A DNA stretch of 64,000 nt, from the NCBI GenBank assembly GCA_023954045.1, contig JAMLIR010000002.1, positions 182,793 through 246,792 of the forward strand, read 5' to 3'. A model generated the notes under the pieces. That model worked only from the letters and a program-made list of their open reading frames with translations, did no database searches and was not told the origin of the DNA. This stretch comes from Burkholderiaceae bacterium. Lineage in GTDB: Bacteria; Pseudomonadota; Gammaproteobacteria; Burkholderiales; Burkholderiaceae_E. Below are positions 56,241-64,000 of this stretch, piece by piece (position 1 is the stretch's first letter; each line of letters starts with the position of its first letter). The position numbers and the translations under genes are program-made.

Positions 56241-57371
56241 TCAGAGCGTCGCGAACATCGCCCCCACCGTGGCCGCCATCGCCACGGTGGCGATCCAGCC
56301 GAGCCAGCGCAGGCGCACCGTGATCGCGTTCTCGCCCATGACGTCGCGGCGGCTCGCGAGCAGCATCATCACGCCCATGATCGGCACCGCGATAACGCCG
56401 TTCAGCACCGCAGCCCAGAACAGCGCCTTTACGGGGTCGATCGGCGCGAAGCACAGCGCGACGCCGCCGACGGTCGCCACCGCGATCACGCCGTAGAAGC
56501 CGCGTCCCTCGCCCTGCTCGAGCCGCAGGTCGAGGCTGCCGCGCCAGCCCGCCGATCCCGCGACCGCGTAGGCGGCCGAGCCCGCGAGCACCGGCACCGC
56601 GAGCATGCCGGTGCCGATGATGCCGAGGCTGAACAGCAGGAACGTGAAGTGTCCGGCCACCGGGCGCAGCGCCTCCGCCGCCTGCGCCGAGGTCTGGATG
56701 TCGCGCACGCCGGCTGCGTGCAGCGTCGCCGCGGTGCTCAGGATGATGAAGAACGCGATCAGGTTCGAGAACGTCATGCCGACGATCGTGTCGACCTTGA
56801 TGCGGCGCAGGTGCCGGCGTACCTGCGCCGGCGTGTGCGGAAGGCCGCCGCGCGCGTCCGCGTCCTCGACCTCCTGGCTGGCCTGCCAGAAGAACAGGTA
56901 GGGGCTGATCGTCGTGCCGAACACGGCGACGATCATCAGCAGCAACTCGTGCGTATGCGTGAGCTTCGGCCACGCGGTCTCGCGAACGACCTGCCACCAG
57001 TCGATCCGGATCGAGAACGCGACCGCGACGTAGGCGAGCAGCGCGAGCGTGAGCCACTTCAGCACGCGCACGTAGCGGCGGTACGGCAGGAACACCTGCA
57101 GCACCAGGCACAGCAGCCCGAAGGTGACCGCGTAGACGTGCGCCGAGCCGCCGAGCAGCAGCCGCAGCGCTTCCGCCATCGCTGCGAGGTCGGCGGCGAT
57201 GTTCAGCGTGTTGGCCACCAGCAGCATGCCGACGACCATGAACAGCACCGGCCGCGGAAATCGCTCGCGGATGTTGGCCGACAACCCGCGCCCGGTCACG
57301 TAGCCGATGCGCGCGCTGATCACCTGGATCGCCGCCATCAGCGGCAGCGTGAACACGACGGTCCACAGCAT
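56241..57371 (-). CDS. NRAMP-family divalent metal transporter (N-terminus uncertain)
   Basis: 376 residues from the first ATG, with about ten membrane segments and motifs of the NRAMP family such as GMTFSNLIAFFIILSTAA and the transport signature near AVFGTTISPYLFFWQ. Upstream of this ATG the same frame continues as canonical N-terminal sequence (LGPGLITGAADDDPSGIATY), placing the real N-terminus near 57512. No ATG, GTG or TTG lies in that stretch. The best candidate is CTG at 57512, giving 423 residues, the usual length. Either a rare start or an upstream frameshift is needed. It probably imports Mn2+ or Fe2+. Confidence 0.82.
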   Translation of the reverse strand: MLWTVVFTLPLMAAIQVISARIGYVTGRGLSANIRERFPRPVLFMVVGMLLVANTLNIAADLAAMAEALRLLLGGSAHVYAVTFGLLCLVLQVFLPYRRYVRVLKWLTLALLAYVAVAFSIRIDWWQVVRETAWPKLTHTHELLLMIVAVFGTTISPYLFFWQASQEVEDADARGGLPHTPAQVRRHLRRIKVDTIVGMTFSNLIAFFIILSTAATLHAAGVRDIQTSAQAAEALRPVAGHFTFLLFSLGIIGTGMLAVPVLAGSAAYAVAGSAGWRGSLDLRLEQGEGRGFYGVIAVATVGGVALCFAPIDPVKALFWAAVLNGVIAVPIMGVMMLLASRRDVMGENAITVRLRWLGWIATVAMAATVGAMFATL

Positions 57372-57549
57372 CGAGTAGCCGAACTGCGCGCCGGCCTGCG
57401 AGTAGGTCGCGATGCCGCTCGGATCGTCGTCGGCCGCGCCGGTGATCAGGCCTGGGCCGAGCTGGCGCAGGCCACGACGGACGTTGCGCTGGACGTCGCG
57501 CTGGAAGCGCAGCCGGTCGGTGTTGCGGATGTCGGACTCCGGCGCGACG

Positions 57550-58797
57550 CTACGTCGCCTCGATCGGCACCGCGCTCGCGATCAGCGCTTCCCAGGCCGC
57601 CGCGTCGCCGGGCCAGTCGCGGTCGCCGCGCTCGCCGAGCCGGCGCAGGATCTGCGCGAGCTGCCAGGTCGGCGGCTGGCCGAGCGCCGCCGGCCTGTCG
57701 CGCCAGACGCGCCGCACGACGTTGTCGCCGACCGCGAAGCGCTGCGCGATCGCCTCGATGACGGCGCGGTCCTGGCCGGCGTCGATCGCTCGCTTGAGCA
57801 CGCCGGCCCAGCGCAGGCTGTGCGCGCTGTCCTGCCGCGCGGCGAGCGGCCGCAGGTCGAAGGTAGGGGCCTGGCGCCGTCGCGCGTGCCGTCGCGCCGC
57901 GTCGGCCTGCGTGTCGAGCGCCTCGCCGTCGATCCCCGCGTCGCCGTCGTCATCGTCCCCGTCGCGCGGCGCCGCCCAGGCGTCGAGCGGCACCAGCGTC
58001 TCGGCGAAGAAGGTCGCGAACGCCGGCAGCCGCGCCAGCAGGTGCGCGCGCGGCGCCGCGTGCCGCGGGTCGAGGCGCAGCCAGTTGTAGCAGCCCAGGT
58101 GCTTGCCGGCGCTGCCGCGCGCGAGCTTCGCGAGCGTGACCGGGTCGAGGCTCGATTCGACGATCGCCGCGATGCGCGCGTCGATCGCGTCCTCGCGCAG
58201 GTCGATCGAGCGCAGCGCGCGGCCGTAGAAGGCGACGTCGACGATCTCGTCGCGCAGCGCGGCGCGCAGCTGCGCGAGGAAGTCCGGGCAGCGGCCCGCG
58301 CGGTCGAACAGCGACGCCGGCGCGCCCGGCTCGAGACGGTGCTCGCGGTCGAGGTGGCGTCCCCAGTCGCCGCGGCGGCGGTCGAGCACGGTGAGCATTT
58401 CATCGGCCAGCGACTCGAACAGCAGGTCCAGCGTCTCGTCGGCGCCCTGGCTGCGCGCGAGGAGGTCGACCAGCAGCTTCAGCGTGCGGTCGGACAGCAG
58501 CGCGCGGAAGTCGTAGACGAGCTGGTCGCGATCGACGCCGACGAAGCGGACGTTCAGCCCCCAGGCGCGAGTGAGCTGCGCGAAGATCGGGTTGGCCATC
58601 AGGGACAGCCGCGACGCGAGCGGCAGCAGCACGACGAACAGGCGCCAGTCGGAAGACGGGTTGCGGAAGACCAGCGCGCGGGGGCTGTGCCGGTAGCTGC
58701 GCGCCAGGAACGCGAGTTCGGGGCCGACCGTGCCTGCGTCCTGCAGTTCTGCGTCGATCGGGACGCCGTCGACCGCGAGGAACTCGACGTCCTTCAA
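57550..58797 (-). CDS. Conserved hypothetical protein
   Basis: 415-residue soluble protein. The first part (VEFLAVDGVPIDAELQDAG, ARSYRHSPRALVFRNPSSDW) is followed by long helical regions with many Leu/Arg/Ala and an Asp-rich loop (DGDDDDGDAG near 305). No catalytic motif is recognised. The start at 58797 is TTG, overlapping the stop of the upstream 58-residue gene as TTGA; the reading frame extends upstream only into that gene. It lies just upstream of the NRAMP gene. Function unknown. Confidence 0.6.
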   Translation of the reverse strand: MKDVEFLAVDGVPIDAELQDAGTVGPELAFLARSYRHSPRALVFRNPSSDWRLFVVLLPLASRLSLMANPIFAQLTRAWGLNVRFVGVDRDQLVYDFRALLSDRTLKLLVDLLARSQGADETLDLLFESLADEMLTVLDRRRGDWGRHLDREHRLEPGAPASLFDRAGRCPDFLAQLRAALRDEIVDVAFYGRALRSIDLREDAIDARIAAIVESSLDPVTLAKLARGSAGKHLGCYNWLRLDPRHAAPRAHLLARLPAFATFFAETLVPLDAWAAPRDGDDDDGDAGIDGEALDTQADAARRHARRRQAPTFDLRPLAARQDSAHSLRWAGVLKRAIDAGQDRAVIEAIAQRFAVGDNVVRRVWRDRPAALGQPPTWQLAQILRRLGERGDRDWPGDAAAWEALIASAVPIEAT

Positions 58798-58970
58798 TCG
58801 GCCCGCTTGGCGAGGAACAGCAGCCCGCCGCCGAACACCATCAGCGCGGCGGCCATCAGCGTTCGCGCGACCGATCCGCGCCACAAAGCCTCGGCGGCGA
58901 ACAGGATGCCGGCCGTCAGCACGATGCGCGCAGTGCCGGCGGTGCGCTGGGCTGGGCTGAGTTGGGCCAT
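58794..58970 (-). CDS. Small membrane protein, 58 residues
   Basis: Starts MAQLSPAQRTAGTARIVLTA at 58970 and ends at a TGA (58796-58794). Two hydrophobic segments are visible (residues 15-25 and 36-52, with MVFGGGLLFLA). Its stop overlaps the next gene as TTGA, so translation is coupled. It lies nine bases after the MOSC gene stop. Function unknown. Confidence 0.65.
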   Translation of the reverse strand: MAQLSPAQRTAGTARIVLTAGILFAAEALWRGSVARTLMAAALMVFGGGLLFLAKRAD

Positions 58971-58979
58971 GGCACTAAT

Positions 58980-59579
58980 CTACCCCAGAAAAGATCGTGA
59001 CGCTGCCCTGCGGGTCTTGAGTCGGTGGGCTTGCTCGATGCTAACCGCCCGCTCGCCGGCGAGTACATCGATTCGGTCACCGGCGGCCAGTTTCCCGGGG
59101 CGAACGACCGCGCAGTAGAAGCCGGTGTAGCCCGACTGCACCATCATCTTCGACGCCCAGCCGAACCCGAAGTGAGCGTCGAATTTGTAGCAGGGCGAGC
59201 GCGGCTGCGTGACGACCAGCTCGACCTCGCCGATGCGCAGCCTGTCGCCGACCCAGGCCTGCGCCTCGAGCAGCCCCGACACGGTCAGGTTCTCGCCGAG
59301 CGAGCCGTGCGGCAGCGCGCCGGCGAGGCCCGCCTGCCCGCGCACCGTCTCCCAGAACGGATAGTGCTCGGCGGGGTACAGGTAGACAGCCTTGTCCAGC
59401 CCGCCGTGCACGCTCAGGTCGACCTGCTCGTCGCCGTCGAGCCCGAGGGCGCCGACGGTCACCGGGCCGGGCACCGGCGTCTTGCGGATCGCGCTGATCA
59501 CGCGCCGCACGCCGCCGTCGCCGGCCCGCGCGTCGAGCGGGGCGGCGCGGCCGACGCTGACGGCGAGCAGTTGCGGCAT
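58980..59579 (-). CDS. MOSC-domain protein (YiiM-like)
   Basis: 199-residue protein with the MOSC domain. The motif GLDGDEQVDLSVHGGLDKAVYLYP near 48-70 and the sulfur-carrier Cys in TQPRSPCYKFD near 130 are present. MOSC proteins carry sulfur or bind molybdenum cofactor; YiiM-type members protect against reactive N-hydroxylated compounds. The start at 59579 begins MPQLLAVSVG. It ends the minus-strand run beginning at the DUF2817 gene. Confidence 0.88.
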   Translation of the reverse strand: MPQLLAVSVGRAAPLDARAGDGGVRRVISAIRKTPVPGPVTVGALGLDGDEQVDLSVHGGLDKAVYLYPAEHYPFWETVRGQAGLAGALPHGSLGENLTVSGLLEAQAWVGDRLRIGEVELVVTQPRSPCYKFDAHFGFGWASKMMVQSGYTGFYCAVVRPGKLAAGDRIDVLAGERAVSIEQAHRLKTRRAASRSFLG

Positions 59580-59586
59580 CGAAGCC

Positions 59587-60718
59587 TCAGGAACGCGCGC
59601 CGGGCAGGCGTGCGAGCGCCTGCGCGACCAACGCGGCGCCCGACTCGACGACCCGGCGCTCCCAGTCGCGGCTGTCGGGGCGGAACGCCTCGAGCATCCC
59701 GGCCTCGATCGCGCGCCCGGTGGCGTCGCGCCGGTCGCCGTGGTGCGCGAGCCAGTTGTCGGCGCGCATCGCGCGGATCACCCGCATCGGCTCCCAGGTG
59801 CCGTACTCCGGATACGCGAACGCGAAGCGCGCGGCGGCGGGCAGCGCCGCGGCCAGCCCGCGGTCGAGCAGTCCGTTGAGCGGCGTCGACACCGATTCGC
59901 CTCCCGCCGCCGACTTCACGCCGGCCGGCCACACCTGCTGCGAGAACGCGTAGCCGGCATGGGACCGGCGCGCCGGTGATCAGCTCGCAGGCGGCGAAGT
60001 CGCCGAGGCCGGTGTGGAAATCGAGCCAGATCACGGTCTGCGCATCGCGCAGGTGCTCGCGCACCAGCGCCAGCAGGTGCCGCGTTCCGGCGGCCTGCGC
60101 GTGGCCGCCGAACTGCAGGCCCTCGGGATAGCGGTACTGGCCCTCGACCGCTGCCTGCTGGAAGCGGCGCAGCCCGTGCGCGGCGATGAACGCGTCGATG
60201 CGCGCCCAGCGTTCGGCCTCGCGCGCCGGGTCGAGGTCGGTGGGGTTCAGGCAGTCGTACAGCGCCTCGTAGTCGGCCGAACACTGCGTCGGGTCGAAGC
60301 GGTCGCGGAAGTTGCGGTTGAAGTCGACGTTGTCTTCGTTGACGCGCCGGTGCCAGGCGAAGCCGTACGGGTTGTTCGCGTGCTGGATCACCAGCGCGGC
60401 ATCGCGCGCGAGTTCCAGCTTCGGCAGGACGTTCGCCAGCGTGTGGTGCTGGATCGCGCTGCCGGTGTAGCCCTCGACGCCGTGGGTGCCGCTGGAGAGC
60501 ACCAGCACGTGGCGCGGGCGGCGCGCGCCGAACGAGACCCAGTCGAGCGCCAGCGTCTCGCCTTCGGGGCCGCGCGGGTCGATCGAGCGCGAGTCGACCA
60601 GCACCGGGTGGTGCGTCGACAGCGCGTGCGCGGCTTCGAGCAGGCGCTCGCGCGAGACGCGGTACGAGGGCTGGAAGTACGCAGCCGGAGCGCCGGCCGG
60701 CGGGTCGAAGGGGCTCAT
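59587..60718 (-). pseudogene. DUF2817 / M14-like metallopeptidase, frameshifted
   Basis: Family features are clear in the N-terminal frame from the ATG at 60718: LVLSSGTHGVEGYTGSAIQH (zinc His), NNPYGFAWHRRVNEDNVDFNRNF and WLDFHTGLGDFAACELITG. Just after this (near 59960-59980) the frame breaks. The C-terminal part continues in another frame as YAFSQQVWPAGVKS to the end at 59587. A one-base change would restore a protein of about 376 residues. It is either an assembly error or a real pseudogene; the rest of the frame is intact. Confidence 0.8.
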
Positions 60719-60783
60719 GGTCGTCGGCCAGCTCGCTGCCAGTGGGCGATCGCACCGCGCCTTGCGGCCCGGCAGCGCCGTCG

Positions 60784-60875
60784 GTGGGCAAGCGGTGGAC
60801 ATCCCGGGGACGGGCTTGGGGACAGCCTTGGGGATAGCTCTGGGGACAGCCGCTGGACAGGCGGTGGGCAGCCGG
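60784..60875. repeat. Degenerate 11-12 bp tandem repeat array
   Basis: Eight units such as GTGGACATCCC, GGGGACGGGCTT, GGGGACAGCCTT, GGGGATAGCTCT and GGGGACAGCCGC follow one another with 11-12-bp spacing. On the minus strand they read TGTCCCC and TATCCCC, resembling degenerate DnaA-box cores. The array fills the gap between the DUF2817 and hydratase genes, where no gene is seen. Confidence 0.6.
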
Positions 60876-60937
60876 TGCGGGAACCGGGGACTGCCAGTGG
60901 ATATCGGCTGCGCATCGCGGGGACGGCGGCGGGACGT

Positions 60938-61798
60938 TCAGTGGACATCGAGCGCCAGCCCCGGCAGGTCGAGCCCGCGCACCCGTGTCTCCCAACGCTG
61001 CCCGGGTCGGATCGGCTGCGCGTCGGTCAGCGTGCCGGTGCTGATCAGCGAACCCGGCTCGATCGAGCGGCCACGCCGGCGCAGCTCGCGCGACAAGTGA
61101 GCGGTCGCATGCATCGGCCCGTCGAGTGCATTGGCGCCGCGGCCGCGCTCGACCATCCGGCCATCGCAGAGCAGCTCGACCTCGAGTTCGCCGAGCCGCG
61201 CGAGCGCCTGCGCGGCGGGTGCTCCGAGCAACGACACCGGTTGCGCAGGGCCGAGCACCAGCGCCCCATGCAGGGCCTGCGCGGCAAACGCCTCGGCGGC
61301 GCTGAAGCGCCAGCCGGGGAACGGGCTCTGGACGATCTCCAGGCCGTGCGCGATCCAGTCTGCGGCCGCGAGCACGGCCTCCGGCGTGTCGGCGGCCGGC
61401 GCCTCGCGCAGCGCGACGACGATCTCCGGCTCGATCCGCGGTTCGACGAAGCGCGAAGCCGCGAGCGCGACCGGCGAGGGTGCCAGCCCGCTGAGCGGCG
61501 GCGCACCGGTCCCCGCGTTCGCGGTCGGCACGCCCGCGGCGACGCGAACGAGCGTGGCGTTCCAGACCGGGGCCCAGATCGGGTGGAACACGCCGTACAG
61601 GGGCCAGATCGAGCGGTTCGTGAACCCGATCTTGTAGCCCACGGGCCGCTCGCCGCGCGCCAGTCGGGCGATCGCGATGCTGGCCTGGATCGCTTCGGCG
61701 CTGGCCAGGTCGTCGAGCGTCTCGTAGCGCGAGCGGTCGAGGCTGCGGGCATGGTCGCAGGCGTCTAGGATCGTCGCGGAGGTCAGCGGCACGGGCAT
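60938..61798 (-). CDS. 2-keto-4-pentenoate hydratase-like protein (FAH family)
   Basis: 286-residue protein. GYKIGFTNRSIWPLYGVFHPIWAPV near 52, EPRIEPEIVVAL near 120 and SLISTGTLTDAQPI near 255 match the MhpD/hydratase branch of the fumarylacetoacetate hydrolase superfamily, which hydrates 2-keto-4-pentenoate-type intermediates of aromatic degradation. The metal-binding ExE is probably EPEIVV. It is divergent from the MocR regulator with a 56-bp gap, so the regulator may control it. No meta-cleavage gene is nearby. Confidence 0.83.
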   Translation of the reverse strand: MPVPLTSATILDACDHARSLDRSRYETLDDLASAEAIQASIAIARLARGERPVGYKIGFTNRSIWPLYGVFHPIWAPVWNATLVRVAAGVPTANAGTGAPPLSGLAPSPVALAASRFVEPRIEPEIVVALREAPAADTPEAVLAAADWIAHGLEIVQSPFPGWRFSAAEAFAAQALHGALVLGPAQPVSLLGAPAAQALARLGELEVELLCDGRMVERGRGANALDGPMHATAHLSRELRRRGRSIEPGSLISTGTLTDAQPIRPGQRWETRVRGLDLPGLALDVH

Positions 61799-61854
61799 GC
61801 CCGCGATTATCCCGCAGCGCGCGACGGCAGGTGGCGAGGGTGCGATGATGTCGC

Positions 61855-63360
61855 ATGCCGCAAGTCCCGAACGCCGCACTCTGGAAGCAGCTGTTCCAGC
61901 GTTCCGCGCGCGAGAACATGAACCTGCAGGGCCAGATCCGCGAGATGCTGGTCTCGGCGATTCTCGACGGCCAATTGCCTCCGGGCGCGCCGGTGCCGTC
62001 GAGCCGCGAAATGGCCGACCAGCTCGGCGTGGCGCGCAACACCGTCGTGCTGGCGTACCAGCAACTGGCCGACGAAGGTTACCTCGTCTCACGCCAGCGC
62101 AGCGGCCACTTCGTCAACGGCGACATCCTGTCGGGTCGCGTCAACAGCGCGGCGCTCGAGGGCGCGGCCAGGACGGGGCGCGCCCAGCCAGACTGGCAGC
62201 GGCGGTTTCGCGAGCGCTTCACCACGCAGCGCTCGATCGTGAAACCGGCCGACTGGCAGTCGTATCCGTACCCGTTCCTGTACGGCCAGTTCGACCCGAC
62301 CCTGTTCCCCACCGCGGCCTGGCGCGAGTGCTGCATCAAGACGCTAAGCGTGCTCGACACCCGCGACTGGGCGCCGGACCAGATCGCGCGCGACGACGAG
62401 GCGCTGGTCCAGCAGATCCGGACCCGCGTGCTGCCGCGCCGCGGCGTCTGGGCCTCGGCCGACGAGCTGATCGTGACCGTCGGCGCGCAGCACGCGCTGT
62501 ACCTGGTGGCCGACCTGCTGATGCGCGAGGGAACGCGGGTGGCGATGGAGGAGCCGGGCTATCCAGACGCACGCAACATCTTCGCCAGCCGCACCTCGCG
62601 CCTCGAGCCGATCCCGGTCGACCTGGACGGCTTGCCGGTCGACGAGCGGCTCGACGGCGTCGACTACGTCTACGCCACGCCGAGCCATCAGTGCCCGACC
62701 GGCGTGACGATGCCGCTGGCGCGCCGCGAGGCCCTGCTGCGCATGGCCGACGAGCACGACTTCATCGTCATCGAGGACGACTTCGAGAGCGAGAACCGCT
62801 TCGACGGCGAGCCGACGCCGGCGCTCAAGAGCCTCGACCGCAGCGGCCGCGTGATCTACGTGGGCAGCCTGTCGAAGAGCCTCGCGCCGGGCCTGCGCAT
62901 CGGGTACGTGGTCGCCGCGCCAGGGCTGATCGCCGAATTGCGCGCGCTGCGCCGGCTGATGCTGCGCCACCCTTCGGCGTTCATCCAGCGCGCGTTCGCG
63001 CTGTTCCTCTCGCTCGGGCACTACGATGCGCAGTTGCGACGGCTGGCGCAGGCGCAGACCGAGCGCTGCGCCATCGTGCTCGAAGCGCTGCAGCGGCATG
63101 CGCCGCAGTGCCGGCCCGTGCCGGTCACCGGCGGCGGCTCCTGCTGGGTTCGCCTGCCCCCGGCCGTCGAAGCGAGCGAACTGGCCCGTCGTGCCGCAGC
63201 GAAGGGCGTGCTGGTCGAACCGGGCGACGTGTTCTTCGTCGCGCAGCCGCCGCCCGAGTCCTGCGTCCGGCTCGGCTACCAGTCGATCCCGGCGAAGTCG
63301 ATCGAGGCGGGCATCCGCGTGCTGGCCGAAGCGGTCGCGACGGTGCAGGCCACCCGCTGA
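61855..63360 (+). CDS. MocR/PdxR-family PLP-dependent transcriptional regulator
   Basis: 501-residue regulator. An N-terminal GntR-type winged helix (residues about 22-85, SREMADQLGVARNTVVLAYQQLADEGYLVSRQRSGHFV) is fused to an aminotransferase class I-like domain with the PLP Lys in YVGSLSKSLAPGLRIGY near 343. It senses PLP or an amine. It is divergent from the hydratase gene and upstream of a SnoaL-like gene and a partial gene that it may activate. Confidence 0.9.
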   Translation: MPQVPNAALWKQLFQRSARENMNLQGQIREMLVSAILDGQLPPGAPVPSSREMADQLGVARNTVVLAYQQLADEGYLVSRQRSGHFVNGDILSGRVNSAALEGAARTGRAQPDWQRRFRERFTTQRSIVKPADWQSYPYPFLYGQFDPTLFPTAAWRECCIKTLSVLDTRDWAPDQIARDDEALVQQIRTRVLPRRGVWASADELIVTVGAQHALYLVADLLMREGTRVAMEEPGYPDARNIFASRTSRLEPIPVDLDGLPVDERLDGVDYVYATPSHQCPTGVTMPLARREALLRMADEHDFIVIEDDFESENRFDGEPTPALKSLDRSGRVIYVGSLSKSLAPGLRIGYVVAAPGLIAELRALRRLMLRHPSAFIQRAFALFLSLGHYDAQLRRLAQAQTERCAIVLEALQRHAPQCRPVPVTGGGSCWVRLPPAVEASELARRAAAKGVLVEPGDVFFVAQPPPESCVRLGYQSIPAKSIEAGIRVLAEAVATVQATR

Positions 63361-63491
63361 CGACCGCGGCCGCCGACGCCCGCGCGGGGCGGCTGGCCTC
63401 ATCGAATCAGGCGATCTGGCGCTACGAAGCACGGCGCCGTCCTCATACGCTTCACGGGTCGCCGCTTCCGGTTGCCTGGAGATCGCCCCAC

Positions 63492-63890
63492 ATGCCGAAT
63501 TCGTCCCGCCAGATCGATGCCGCGTTCCTGCAGTCGTTCAGCGACGCGTGGAACCGTCACGACGTCGACGCGTTGATGACGTTCATGACCGACGACTGCG
63601 TGTTCGAAACCGCCGCCGGCCCCGATGTCTGCGGCGCGCGTCACGTCGGCCGCGAGGCGGTGCGCAAGGCCTTCGAGGCGGCGTGGCTCGTCTTCCCCGA
63701 CGCGCAGTGGGCCGACGGCAGCCACTTCGTCTGCGGCGATCGCGGCGTGTCGGAATGGACCTTCAGGGGGACGAAACCCGACGGGACCCGCATCGAAGCG
63801 CGCGGCTGCGACCTGTTCACGTTCCGAGACGGTCGCATCGCGGTCAAGAATGCCTTCCGCAAGGATCGTCCGCCGGTCAAGGCCGGTTGA
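63492..63890 (+). CDS. SnoaL/NTF2-like protein
   Basis: 132-residue protein of the NTF2-like fold: LQSFSDAWNRHDVDALMTFMTDDCVFET near 13-40 and GCDLFTFRDGRIAVKNAFRK near 107-126. Members are ketosteroid-isomerase-like enzymes or small-ligand binders; the substrate is not evident. It lies 131 bp after the MocR gene and 20 bases before the next gene, so it is probably cotranscribed with the latter. Confidence 0.83.
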   Translation: MPNSSRQIDAAFLQSFSDAWNRHDVDALMTFMTDDCVFETAAGPDVCGARHVGREAVRKAFEAAWLVFPDAQWADGSHFVCGDRGVSEWTFRGTKPDGTRIEARGCDLFTFRDGRIAVKNAFRKDRPPVKAG

Positions 63891-63910
63891 GCCCCGCCGG
63901 AGCCACCACG

Positions 63911-64000
63911 ATGGACATGCCGGTCGATTGGCGCGGGACGCTGGCGCCTTACGACCCCCGCTACGATCCGCTGGTCGCGCGCGGTCCGGGCCGCGGCACC
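63911..64000 (+). CDS. Partial gene at the right edge, function not assignable
   Basis: First 30 codons only, from the ATG at 63911 (MDMPVDWRGTLAPYDPRYDP), with no stop before the window ends. The Tyr/Asp/Pro-rich start has no recognisable motif. It follows the SnoaL-like gene by 20 bases and is likely in the same operon. Confidence 0.55.
   Translation, partial: MDMPVDWRGTLAPYDPRYDPLVARGPGRGT

Noticed and set aside
60715-60950. Short Ser/Pro/Gly-rich reading frames through the 12-bp repeat array
   Set aside because: Their composition simply reflects the repeat; they have no independent start context or conservation signal.

Overview
The window is high-GC DNA from a betaproteobacterium, probably Burkholderiales-like. 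The evidence is the replication-origin neighbourhood dnaN-gyrB beside dnaA facing rpmH-rnpA-yidD-yidC-mnmE, GC-rich codon use, tandem DUF3300 genes, NnrU, and a dadA/MocR-rich metabolic background. All calls come from reading the sequence; no searches were run.

Layout. (1) 1-6607, minus strand: a sulfur-handling and electron-transfer cluster. It contains TusA, a YeeE/YedE permease, a second TusA, DsrE-like small proteins, a two-domain rhodanese lipoprotein, a five-heme lipoprotein cytochrome, a small secreted protein and a multiheme cytochrome cut by the window edge. Two sequences matching sigma-54 (RpoN) promoters lie about 41-42 bases upstream of the first gene of each half. (2) 6746-12051: NnrU, then a tightly packed plus-strand run (carbonic anhydrase, D-amino acid dehydrogenase, MBL hydrolase, flavin reductase-like protein) meeting a ketopantoate reductase-like gene. 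(3) 12099-21643: the replication and origin region. The dnaA-rpmH gap is only about 100 bp, while the dnaA-dnaN gap carries a bulged hairpin and degenerate DnaA boxes and is a candidate oriC.

(4) 21626-43038: a 21.4-kb integrated element in the 3' end of mnmE. Both ends encode the same last codons of mnmE (FCIGK-stop) with different synonymous codons, so the element rebuilt the gene end it displaced. It carries a P4-type tyrosine integrase and a large three-gene minus-strand defence-type operon (SNF2 helicase, Eco57I/PglX-like DNA methyltransferase, DUF1998 helicase with a C-terminal nuclease-like domain). It also has a degenerate WYL/UvrD chimera, a ribbon-helix-helix protein, and a plus-strand satellite-like module (AlpA, primase/helicase-like, TubC_N-like, terminase small-subunit-like, zinc-ribbon proteins). 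The three-gene operon resembles DISARM class 1 and the helicase-methylase-ATPase (Hma) type and is the most interesting system here.

(5) 43043-64000: ordinary chromosome. It holds a D-tartrate dehydratase-like enolase (which would sit four bases after mnmE without the element), a TPP-dependent E1 alpha/beta pair, a half-size asparaginase, a patatin, two tandem DUF3300 proteins, an orphan molybdopterin dehydrogenase subunit, a YbhB protein, a lipid kinase, an HtrA protease, an NRAMP transporter with no conventional start, a MOSC protein, a frameshifted DUF2817 peptidase, a 2-keto-4-pentenoate hydratase-like gene divergent from a MocR/PdxR regulator, and two small 3' genes (the last partial). 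No tRNA, rRNA or CRISPR array was seen.
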